Assembly: GCA_027577415.1 (NCBI GenBank)
Contig: JANBQS010000612.1
Location: 1 to 14,636 of the forward strand
Direction of reading: 5' to 3'
Length of the DNA: 14,636 nt
Source of the DNA: Coemansia sp. RSA 922
Lineage: Eukaryota; Kickxellomycota; Kickxellomycetes; Kickxellales; Kickxellaceae
Position numbers and translations under genes: made by a program. This document shows, in pieces, positions 8,183 through 14,636 of the stretch. How positions within the stretch are numbered: position 1 is the first letter of the stretch; every line of letters begins with the position of its first letter. Under the pieces are notes generated by a model, which did no database searches, was not told the DNA's origin, and saw only the letters and a list, made by a program, of their open reading frames with translations.

Positions 8183-8812
8183 CTAAGGTCCGCCACCATA
8201 GGGTCCCATGGTAGCATTAGAGGGATACCCGCCGCCATGCTGCTTGCCACCCATGTCGTACATGTTAGGGTTGCCACCACCGCCAATTTCCTGGTTGCGA
8301 AGCATGTTATCCTCATTCTTCTTCTTGTCGACGTATTTCTTTGCCAGGAACGCACCGCCAAGGACAGCAACAGCAGCAAGTCCAACAGTAGCCTTATTGA
8401 TCTTTGAGTGCTCCTCGCCATACTGGTCAACATAGGTCTTGACGAACTTGTCCTTTAGGCCACGGTCACCATCCTCGCCTTCGTCTCCGTCCTCGCCATA
8501 GTACTCGTGGTCTTGCTTCTCAGCCGGGTAGCCATAGTGCTCATCTGGTCTGCCACCCTGGTTGTACTCCTGCTGGTTGTACTCGTAGCCTGGAGGCTGG
8601 TTGTACCCCTGCTGTTGCTGGCCGTGGTAGTCCTGCTGCTGGTCATAGTATCCCTGCTGCTGTTGGCCCTGGTATCCCTGCTGCTGGTACTGGTTGTTAT
8701 AGTTCTGCTCCTGTTGCTGGTTATAACCGTAGCCCTGCTGCTGGTTGTTGTAACCCTGCTGCTGCTGGTTGCCGCCGTAGCCGTGGCTGTATCCCTCGTT
8801 GTTGTGGTTCAT
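8183..8812 (-). CDS. Prion-like Gln/Tyr-rich protein with single hydrophobic KK module (LCD gene B)
   Basis: 209 aa, intronless. Starts MNHNNEGYSHGYGGN; residues 15-85 are Gln/Tyr/Gly-rich with irregular QQQGY, DQQQDY and GQQQQGY units. Then comes GGRPDE (86-91), an acidic stretch GEDGDEGEDGDRG (106-118), a TYVDQYGEEHSKINK segment (126-140) and the Ala/Val/Gly helix module to about 165 (GLAAVAVLGGAFLAKKY). It ends in a Gly-rich tail GPYGGGP. The HNEGY start and GRPDE motif are shared with gene C; the Y.D..G..H.KI(D/N)K lead-in is shared with gene A. One potential membrane-spanning or glycine-zipper helix followed by Lys residues. No catalytic domain. Middle of the three-gene array. I do not recognise a named family; prion-like behaviour is inferred from composition. 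Confidence 0.86.
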   Translation of the reverse strand: MNHNNEGYSHGYGGNQQQQGYNNQQQGYGYNQQQEQNYNNQYQQQGYQGQQQQGYYDQQQDYHGQQQQGYNQPPGYEYNQQEYNQGGRPDEHYGYPAEKQDHEYYGEDGDEGEDGDRGLKDKFVKTYVDQYGEEHSKINKATVGLAAVAVLGGAFLAKKYVDKKKNEDNMLRNQEIGGGGNPNMYDMGGKQHGGGYPSNATMGPYGGGP

Positions 8813-8829
8813 GGTAGTGCGCTGGCTTG

Positions 8830-8848
8830 AAAAGAAAAGAAAAGAAAG
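8830..8848 (-). repeat. CTTTT pentanucleotide repeat in the LCD gene B leader
   Basis: Three AAAAG units plus a partial one on the plus strand, i.e. (CTTTT)n in gene orientation, about 18 nt before the ATG. Matches the leader of gene A, including the TCAAGC that follows. Confidence 0.8.
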
Positions 8849-8916
8849 GTTGGAAAATAGAGTGATGAAGAGAGCTAGAATATCAAACCAGGGAAGAAGA
8901 AAGAGAAGGGGGGCAG

Positions 8917-8924
8917 ATTATATG
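8917..8924 (-). promoter_or_regulatory. TATA-like box of LCD gene B
   Basis: Reads CATATAAT in gene orientation, about 105 bp upstream of the ATG, comparable in position to the boxes of genes A and C. Confidence 0.5.
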
Positions 8925-9291
8925 AGCAAAACGCGGGTGGCATGCTCCAACCCACCTGCGCCAGATTTTCCTCTCCCTATATTCGGATTTTTAAAGGCAC
9001 TCCCCGCCATAAAAAAAAATTCAATCGGGCCTCCAAAGCTTGGCTGACTACTCTGCTTATCCAGCGTGACCACTCCTCTCTCCCCCAACAACCTGCAAAC
9101 GCTGCGGCGGAAAGAGTGAGAGAGCCTTCTCTAATCAATCAGCTGCGATCTGATTTTCTTTCACATATCCTAGACATGTCTTACAACATGGATGTTTATA
9201 AAATAAAAAAAAGCTTGTCATTTGGTTAAAAAAGAATATAAAGATAACTAAGAATAGCGGACAAGGTAAAGAAACAAACAAAAAAAAGAGT

Positions 9292-9990
9292 TTAGGAGCT
9301 GCCATAGTGCTCAGAGCTAGGGTAGTACCCAGAGTTGTTCGGGTAGGCACTAGAGCTGCCTGGGTAAGGAGGAACATCGGTGGAAGGGTAGATGCTATGA
9401 GCATCATTATACCCACCACCAATTTGCACATCACGCTCCTCGTCATCCTTGGCCCTATAGTAATCAAGACCCTTTTTAGCCGCAATAGCCGTACCAACAG
9501 CTACAGCAGCCGCAATTGCCACACTTGTCTTGCTGATCCTGCTCTCACTATCCTCACCCATCTTCATAAAAGGACTGGCAATCTTCTGCTTCACTTCATT
9601 AAAACCACGATCTATGCCATACCCATCAGTACTATCATATCCACTGTCGTAGCCTCTCTGTAGCTCATCAGGTCTACCATTCTGCTGGTTCTCGTCATAG
9701 TTCCAATTGTGCTCAAGCTCTGGAGGATGCTCAAAATCTTGACGAAGTGGCTGCTGGTTAGGGTAGCTTGCTCCTTGCTCGTAGCCAGGATTTATTGGCT
9801 GCTGAGAGTGATACTCTTGAGGTACGTTAAACCCGGTATGCTGTTGCTGGTTATAAATAGCCTGCTGTGGCTCATAAACCTGCTCCTGCGGCTGAACAAC
9901 ATCATTACCTTGCTGGTTGGTTATATGGTCATAGTAGCCGGTATCAATGTTCTCCCTGTAGCTGCGGTCATATCCCTCGTTGTGTCGCAT
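9292..9990 (-). CDS. Divergent paralogue of the prion-like/KK-module family (LCD gene C)
   Basis: 232 aa, intronless. The ATG at 9990 is the first ATG in frame; the frame stays open upstream only to a TTG. It starts MRHNEGYDRSYREN, matching the gene B start (HN.EGY). The body is Gln/Pro/Tyr/Asn-rich but less repetitive (PQEQVYEPQQ, PQEYHSQQPINPGYEQG). GRPDE at about 105-109, GYDSGYDSTDGYGIDRGF, then the hydrophobic module RISKTSVAIAAAVAVG...AAKKGLDYY (about 151-178) and a Tyr/Ser/Pro-rich tail after QIGGGYND, which aligns with EIGGGGNPN of gene B. Intact frame. First gene of the array in transcription order and the most diverged: its low-complexity part has lost the clean Q/N repeats. No enzyme domain; function unknown. 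Confidence 0.83.
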   Translation of the reverse strand: MRHNEGYDRSYRENIDTGYYDHITNQQGNDVVQPQEQVYEPQQAIYNQQQHTGFNVPQEYHSQQPINPGYEQGASYPNQQPLRQDFEHPPELEHNWNYDENQQNGRPDELQRGYDSGYDSTDGYGIDRGFNEVKQKIASPFMKMGEDSESRISKTSVAIAAAVAVGTAIAAKKGLDYYRAKDDEERDVQIGGGYNDAHSIYPSTDVPPYPGSSSAYPNNSGYYPSSEHYGSS

Positions 9991-10495
9991 GTTGAAGCTA
10001 AGAAAGTTGTTCAAATAGAAATACTAATAGTAAAAAAAGGATGTAAAGGATGGAATAAATGCAAAAAAAAAAGATGGGAGGTAAGAAAGACGATGTTGGA
10101 CAAGAGCGCCAAGAAGGCCCCTCGCAAGGTCTTTCTTATAAGCTCTTCACACCCCCACATTCTTTTCTTAGCACAAAGTCTCGCTTGCTTGCTTCGCGCC
10201 CTACTAGAAAGAATTCTTGGCCATGCTTTGAACACGCTGCGTCCATTTTTTCCTTCCTTAAAGCGTGATCATTTTATTTATGGTCGCTGAGCGGGTGTTT
10301 TCCATTCGAAGACATCACTGCAGCAGACTGCGGGGGGAGGGAGCAAAGAAAAGGACACTCGCCACTACATTTATTTTCTCTCCTCATGTTCACTTCATAT
10401 AAGAAAAAAAGCTCGATTATCCGCCATGTTAGGTCTAGCGGAAAAAAAAAGAAGCAAGAGAGCGAGCTAAAACTACTAGTGGTAGCTCTTGGAAC
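9991..10495. other. Intergenic region between LCD gene C and the DEP1-like gene
   Basis: 505 bp. Gene C leader with A runs (T runs in gene orientation, 10033-10039 and 10062-10071) and a TATA-like box at 10135-10142. The rest includes purine-rich sequence and probably the 3' UTR of the DEP1-like gene (A runs near 10403-10449 on the plus strand). A TTTCTTAG just before the gene C ATG resembles a 3' splice site, but no convincing donor lies upstream. Confidence 0.45.
10135..10142 (-). promoter_or_regulatory. TATA-like box of LCD gene C
   Basis: The palindrome CTTATAAG lies about 145 bp upstream of the ATG at 9990; spacing is comparable to genes A and B. Confidence 0.45.
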
Positions 10496-12991
10496 CTAAA
10501 CTCGCAGCCCGAATGGTCCGCTGTTGCCCGCTGGCACGCGCATATCAACTGAGCCACGAGCGCCAGTATCGTCACTACTTGCCGACTCACTACTGCTACC
10601 ACCAGCAGCAGCAGTTGCAACTACCACAGGCTGCGCCGAAGATACAGAGGCACCCACATCCGGCCGACCGCCCAGCGTCGTCGCTTGGATGTGGCCGGCA
10701 CCATTCAGGCCATGTGAGGAGGGCAAAGTTAGCGGCGGGGGCCGGGCTACAGCCCTTTTCGCCGTGTGCACAAAACCCGGCGGTACTGGCTCCGAACGCG
10801 CAGCGGCAGACGCTACCGTAGGAAAAATACGCGTCGCTTGCTTGGAGGGCTCGCTAGCGCTGCTCGCCGCATTGGCAACACGCGCCTTTGGTGCAGCTAC
10901 TGGCTTTGGCTCCGAGTGCGCCACTGCAGCTACAGCGCTATGATACATAGAGACTATTTGCTTAGAACTTGCCCCGGTCTTACTCGCCCCATTGGCAGCA
11001 CGCGCCTTCGGCACAGCTACTGGCTTTGGCGCTGCGGCGGGTGGCACTAAGGTCTCTCCGCTGCCACTACCATTTGGCGCCCCGTCTGGAAATGGCGGGG
11101 CAGCAGCGTCCTCGTTCAGCTTCTTCTTTTTGGGCTGACGCGGCTGGCGGGGCTTACGCTTATTTCCAGCCGGAGTATCGGCCTCGACAGTCAGCATCCC
11201 CGGCACATATAGGCGCCGAAATGAGCCCTCCCTCTGCTCGCGCGCATAAACCGGCAAATGCATTGCCAAGTAGTCCGCGTCCATCTCGTCAGTGTCGAAT
11301 CCGGGCTCTATCAGCCACTGCTTCCGCATGTGTACAAAGCACTTTTGCGCTATCGTTGCTGCTCGGCGCTCCCGCTTAAGCAGCCTCAGGCTGCTAGCCT
11401 CCTGTTGCTGCTGCGCGATCAACGTCACATCATCAACAGCAGCGGAGCCGTTAATTCGCAGAGCCGACACCCGCTCAGCCCGTCGCCGGTCATCCTGCAC
11501 GCGCGTATCGCGCAAGCGCCAGGCCCGCTTCCTTTGCGTCGCAATCATCCGACTGCGCAGGTCCTGGCACTGCACGAGATAAGTGTACTTGACCGTGCCC
11601 TGGTATGCCTCGTGCATCTTCTGCCGGTGCGCCAGCCACACCTCGTGCGTTGTCTGCAGTCGCTCCATCTGCTCTACAAAGTTGGCGCTAATATCCTCAA
11701 TGTGCCGCTCATACTCCAAGTGCTGTCCGGCTACCAAGTACTCTTCCTCGATATTCACTTGCTGTAGTCGCTCACTGTAAAGCCGCTCGCGCAGCTTGGC
11801 AAACTCCACTTCAATCGCAGTCAGCTCGACTAGTGCTTCGGACCGCCGGGCCTCATTGGCGACATTGTCCTCGCCACCATCCATATCGCCCTGAGTGACC
11901 TCTTCTTCGTCACCAAACTCGCCTAGATCACCGACCCCAGCGCCTGACTGTGGCACACTGTTGTCTTCAGAGTCAGCATCAGCTTCAGATGGCCGCTTGC
12001 GCTTGCTGCCTCGAGACCCTAAGCTTTTGGCGACACCGCTCTCGCAAGTCTCGGGCGTGCCCAGTGCGCTGCACCGCCCCTGAGAGTCGCTGACATCGGC
12101 ATCTTCGTCCTCGACATCGCCGTCTTCGCCGTTCTCGAGTCGATAAGCTGCGTATTTGCTCTGACGCTTGGACGATGTCGACGATGTGCGCCGCGGTCTT
12201 GCCAACATAGTCGTCGATGCTGACGCCGAGAGCATAGCAGGCTTGCTAAGGTACCTCGCCTCGCTCTTGTCGTCGTCGCCCGATCCCTCGCTATCAGACT
12301 CGGCCTTCTCCGAGGCCAGCTCTTCATCGTTGTTGTTGTTATCGGTGGTAACACCATATCCATCGTCATTATGTGCGCTTAATTCTTCTGCGTCACCTGA
12401 CTCGCCCTCGTCAGTATCTTGGTTGGCGTCTCCTTGCACAGAGGCCATATCATCGTCGCCATCCTCTGCCTCGGAGCAGTCTACCTGCTGCTCATCGGTG
12501 CCATTGGTCTGATCAAGAGCCAAGTCTAGTACAGAGCCGTTAGAGCTGGATATAGATGAGTGTGACGATACACTGCTAAGCGTTTCCAGGTCAGAGTCAT
12601 ACGCAAACGGGTCATCTGCATCCTCTATTCCAGCCATAGTTCGGTTGCTACCAGCTGTCAAACCAGCTGATTCATAGTCTTCATGGGTGGATACCGGGTC
12701 CTCTGGGATTATTGCCAGCGGGATTGGCACGCTCAGCACTGACTCTGAGCCGCTTGTGTTACTCCGGCGACGACGTCCACCGGCCATGCTGTGTGATGGT
12801 AGCGCGGTTATATAGGGTATCCGCCGCTTGCTGCTCGCCAGCCGACTTTTGCGTCCAGGTACGCTTTTAAGGATCTCCTCCGGGGTGTAAGCTACAGAAA
12901 AGCTTCGCCTAGAGGTTGTACGCAAAACAGAACGATAAAGGAGATTAGGCGTCAGGGCGTAGTAAGTTCCGTATGTGCAAGAGCGTACCAT
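10496..12991 (-). CDS. DEP1: DEP1/SDS3-like subunit of an Rpd3-type histone deacetylase complex
   Basis: 831 aa from the first in-frame ATG (12991); the frame continues upstream to about 13141 without an ATG, through pyrimidine-rich leader. Residues about 380-580 hold the family core: EALVELTAIEVEFAKLRERL, a coiled-coil-like LQQVNIEEEYLVAGQHLEYE, a segment LRSRMIATQRKRAWRLRDTR and GFDTDEMDADYLAMHLP. This fits Dep1 better than Sds3 by recall; these scaffold the Sin3/Rpd3 large deacetylase complex in the nucleus. Before it is a long acidic Ser/Asp/Glu region (about 105-250) and basic SKRKRPSE; after it are NLS-like KRKPRQPRQPKKKK and an Ala/Pro/Ser tail with a 40-residue duplication. At twice the usual Dep1 length, it is extended at both ends. 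Residues 1-60 (LLYRSVLRTTSRRSFS) look like a mitochondrial presequence, odd for a nuclear protein; a downstream start at MAGGRRRRSN (12787) is possible. Confidence 0.75.
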   Translation of the reverse strand: MVRSCTYGTYYALTPNLLYRSVLRTTSRRSFSVAYTPEEILKSVPGRKSRLASSKRRIPYITALPSHSMAGGRRRRSNTSGSESVLSVPIPLAIIPEDPVSTHEDYESAGLTAGSNRTMAGIEDADDPFAYDSDLETLSSVSSHSSISSSNGSVLDLALDQTNGTDEQQVDCSEAEDGDDDMASVQGDANQDTDEGESGDAEELSAHNDDGYGVTTDNNNNDEELASEKAESDSEGSGDDDKSEARYLSKPAMLSASASTTMLARPRRTSSTSSKRQSKYAAYRLENGEDGDVEDEDADVSDSQGRCSALGTPETCESGVAKSLGSRGSKRKRPSEADADSEDNSVPQSGAGVGDLGEFGDEEEVTQGDMDGGEDNVANEARRSEALVELTAIEVEFAKLRERLYSERLQQVNIEEEYLVAGQHLEYERHIEDISANFVEQMERLQTTHEVWLAHRQKMHEAYQGTVKYTYLVQCQDLRSRMIATQRKRAWRLRDTRVQDDRRRAERVSALRINGSAAVDDVTLIAQQQQEASSLRLLKRERRAATIAQKCFVHMRKQWLIEPGFDTDEMDADYLAMHLPVYAREQREGSFRRLYVPGMLTVEADTPAGNKRKPRQPRQPKKKKLNEDAAAPPFPDGAPNGSGSGETLVPPAAAPKPVAVPKARAANGASKTGASSKQIVSMYHSAVAAVAHSEPKPVAAPKARVANAASSASEPSKQATRIFPTVASAAARSEPVPPGFVHTAKRAVARPPPLTLPSSHGLNGAGHIQATTLGGRPDVGASVSSAQPVVVATAAAGGSSSESASSDDTGARGSVDMRVPAGNSGPFGLRV
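10801..11040 (-). repeat. 120-bp tandem duplication in the tail of the DEP1-like gene
   Basis: Plus-strand 10861-10920 and 10981-11040 are near-identical over about 50 bases at an exact 120-bp offset; the halves between them (10801-10860, 10921-10980) are more diverged. Encodes two 40-residue units beginning PKPVAVPKARAANGAS and PKPVAAPKARVANAAS, each with a SKQ and an Ala/Val-rich end. Confidence 0.85.
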
Positions 12992-13966
12992 CTCTGGGGC
13001 AATCAGTTGTGGCGAAAAAAGAACAAAAAAAAACTGGAAGAGGCTGGAGAATAACAAGCGGAAAGGAAGAGAAAAGAGAAGTTTGCACCTCTCAATGCAG
13101 TGTGAGGGGCTGCCGACTGAAAGGACAAGAAAGTCTCTCACTCTTTACAAACAAACGAAGCAGGCGACTGGATGGAACAGGTCAGCCCCCTCCTCTTCTT
13201 CCTGCGACTGCAGCTCATCAAAAAAGGGGAAAACGGAGGGGACAGCGAAACAGTGTCTAGGGTTCACGAGCGGGAATTTTTTTTAGAAGCTGAAGGCTGC
13301 AAGCTGTGACGCACGATTTAGCGTATAGGGAGAAAGCGCTCCTCCTCCCAGCAGCAGTGGGACTCACCAGCCAGCCACAAGCCGAGACAAAACACGCATA
13401 TGCCAGCAGAATGGAGGAGAGAACCAAGGATAGCCCGCTTGGCTCTAGAGCTGACGCAGCTTGCTTTGCTAGATTCCTCCAGCAGCTCTGATAGAACACA
13501 GGGTCCTAGTTATTCCTTACCTCGTATGTATGCGGCTTCAAAGAGCACAGGTTCGCTCTCTTTTTAGACCAGAGAAGGTGTTGGTGCTGTTCCGGAAATG
13601 ACCGCCAAAGTCGCGTCTCGCGTAATGGCTGTAGAGGGAATATGGTGGCCCGTTGTTTGTTACGCACGCAAGTTGCAAGTATGTGGGCGCCCAAGAGCTT
13701 GTACGCCGGGCTTTTGCGCTAGTAGGAGTTTTTTTTAGGAGATAGCAAAAAGGCCGGTAGAGAGAAGAAGATAGAAGATAGCTACAGGGTAAGGCCAGTT
13801 CGCTCGAATAGAAAAAAGATAGTGTGGGCAAGCGTTAAGAAACAAATAAAAGTGAGGAATTTGCTAGGTAGAGAAAAGAAAGGGGAGACGGCATGCCTGT
13901 ATGGTGTGCCGAGACACTTCTTCCCTCTACCCCGTTCGATTATTTTTTTTTTTTGGTCTCTTTGGC

Positions 13967-13984
13967 CTCCACCAAGCGGTGGAG
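13967..13984. other. Short perfect hairpin
   Basis: CTCCACC and GGTGGAG separated by AAGC give a 7-bp perfect stem with a tetraloop, about 12 nt after an 11-12-nt T run (plus strand). No transcript can be assigned. Confidence 0.5.
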
Positions 13985-14409
13985 AAGGGGAGTACAACTG
14001 ATCTAATCACCGGAGGTTGATCCGATTGTATCGCCAATCCACATGCAGCCGAGAACACGTGTGCCGGACATGCAGCCAATGGGGAGCGACTCCGATACTC
14101 ATTGTTGGTAAATTTGTGCGACTATCTTTGGCTGGCAGATCTTATCGGATACGTCATCACTTGAATTTACAATTCAACCGAGAGACATCTCAGGATACGT
14201 CTCATTACCCACAAATTGGATATTATCACATAAAAAACCTGTTCTTGGCGATTGGTACTATCCAAGATATCTGCGTCCAACGACATGCATGCATGCATTT
14301 TTCAAAAAGACATCAAAAAAGCCATTTGTTTCATTTTTATAAACACATCTTTTAAGCAAGGACATGCTTTTTAAACCAGCAATGAATGTGTCTCTTGACA
14401 AAAGCATTC

Positions 14410-14446
14410 TTTTCTTTTGCTTTGTCTACCATTTAGCAAAAGAAGA
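14410..14446. other. Inverted repeat / stem-loop
   Basis: TTCTTTTGCT (14412-14421) and AGCAAAAGAA (14435-14444) are perfect complements with a 13-nt loop; one wobble and one more A-T pair extend the stem to 12. Lies about 190 bp from the right edge in a T/A-rich stretch. Confidence 0.6.
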
Positions 14447-14553
14447 AATAATAAGTGCTTGTCAATGTCTTTTCCTTGCCATTTTGTTTCTTTAAAGTCC
14501 CACTTGGTAAAGGGGCCAAAAAGAGGTTTGCATTTTTTTGTTCAAAGAAAATC

Positions 14554-14561
14554 GCGCCAAA
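14554..14561 (-). promoter_or_regulatory. E2F-like site
   Basis: On the minus strand TTTGGCGC, a full match to the TTTSSCGC consensus of E2F/DP-type factors. About 60 bp upstream of a TATA-like element at the window edge, so it may serve the gene to the right. A single 8-mer; binding is inferred. Confidence 0.35.
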
Positions 14562-14621
14562 ACACACATCTATAGCGTTGTCCAAAAGAAAGCTCAATGC
14601 TTGGGGAGGTTTTGCGCTTCA

Positions 14622-14630
14622 CATAAAAAG
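14622..14630 (+). promoter_or_regulatory. TATA-like element at right edge
   Basis: CATAAAAAG within CTTCACATAAAAAGGGCG. Position and strand suggest the core promoter of a gene starting just outside the window. Confidence 0.3.
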
Positions 14631-14636
14631 GGCGAC

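Larger units (their letters stand above)
8813..9291. other. Intergenic region between LCD genes B and C
   Basis: 479 bp. The left part holds the gene B leader repeat and TATA-like box in a purine-rich stretch. The right part (about 9195-9291) is A-rich, probably the 3' UTR of gene C. Nothing else recognisable; no open frame with a domain. Confidence 0.5.
12992..14636. other. Long gene-poor region with promoter-like right end
   Basis: About 1.6 kb with no coding region I can support. Left end: pyrimidine-rich leader of the DEP1-like gene (about 13010-13130 in its orientation). Minus-strand frames 13257-13499, 13538-13831 and 13782-13997 and the plus-strand frame 13306-13491 lack recognisable domains. 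The right part has two CCAAT boxes (14034, 14076), an inverted one (14251), an E-box CACGTG (14056), a stem-loop (14410-14446), an E2F-like site and a TATA-like element near the edge. It probably holds the upstream region of a plus-strand gene starting beyond the window. Confidence 0.5.

Noticed and set aside
8507..8830. Leu/Val-rich frame that looks like a multi-pass membrane protein, antisense to LCD gene B
   Set aside because: CAG/CAA-rich coding DNA read on the opposite strand always yields Leu/Val runs; it is a shadow.
9991..10014. Upstream extension of LCD gene C by eight codons
   Set aside because: The extension begins at TTG, not ATG; the ATG at 9990 aligns with the gene B start motif.
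12992..13141. N-terminal extension of the DEP1-like protein by 50 codons
   Set aside because: There is no ATG in this part (it opens with GTG), and the Phe/Leu-rich translation comes from a pyrimidine-rich leader.
13287..13491. Possible exon after a TTTTTTTTAG acceptor-like site on the plus strand
   Set aside because: The frame reading into the 61-codon open stretch meets an in-frame TGA at 13291, and that stretch starts at GTG with no homologous motif.
13920..13955. GTTCGATTA followed by a T run, resembling a pol III B box and terminator
   Set aside because: No cloverleaf, no matching T-stem and no convincing A box upstream.
14280..14298. ATGC tetranucleotide run
   Set aside because: Only about four units; too short to assign a role.

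Overview
The window looks like fungal nuclear DNA: a TFIIIB subunit gene with one short GT-AG intron, a PTS1-tailed catalase, a DEP1/SDS3-type chromatin protein, pyrimidine-rich leaders and mostly intronless genes with 150-625 bp spacers. The F-box/LRR-like protein and the small zinc-ribbon/PY protein resemble families I associate with Kickxellomycotina (Coemansia and relatives). That placement is an inference from memory; no rRNA or other marker gene is present.

Layout. 1-1493 (-): 5' part of BDP1 (TFIIIB B''), running off the left edge. 1494-1960: divergent promoter region. 1961-3451 (+): catalase. 3874-5580 (+): AT-rich F-box/LRR-like gene. 5734-6225 (-): zinc-ribbon protein with a PY motif. 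6850-9990 (-): three consecutive co-oriented paralogues encoding Gln/Asn/Tyr-rich, prion-like proteins, each with a short Ala/Val/Gly-rich C-terminal helix module ending in Lys-Lys. 10496-12991 (-): large DEP1/SDS3-like protein. 12992-14636: about 1.6 kb with no gene I can support, ending in promoter-like sequence for a gene beyond the right edge.

The genes do not form one pathway. BDP1, catalase and DEP1-like are housekeeping or regulatory genes. The part that may be undescribed is the tandem trio: the genes share an N-terminal motif, a low-complexity body and a hydrophobic KI(D/N/S)K...AKK module, have TATA-like boxes about 105-150 bp upstream of the ATG, and in two cases share a CTTTT-repeat leader. 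Gene A carries two copies of the module and a 36-bp coding minisatellite. Their function is unknown to me.
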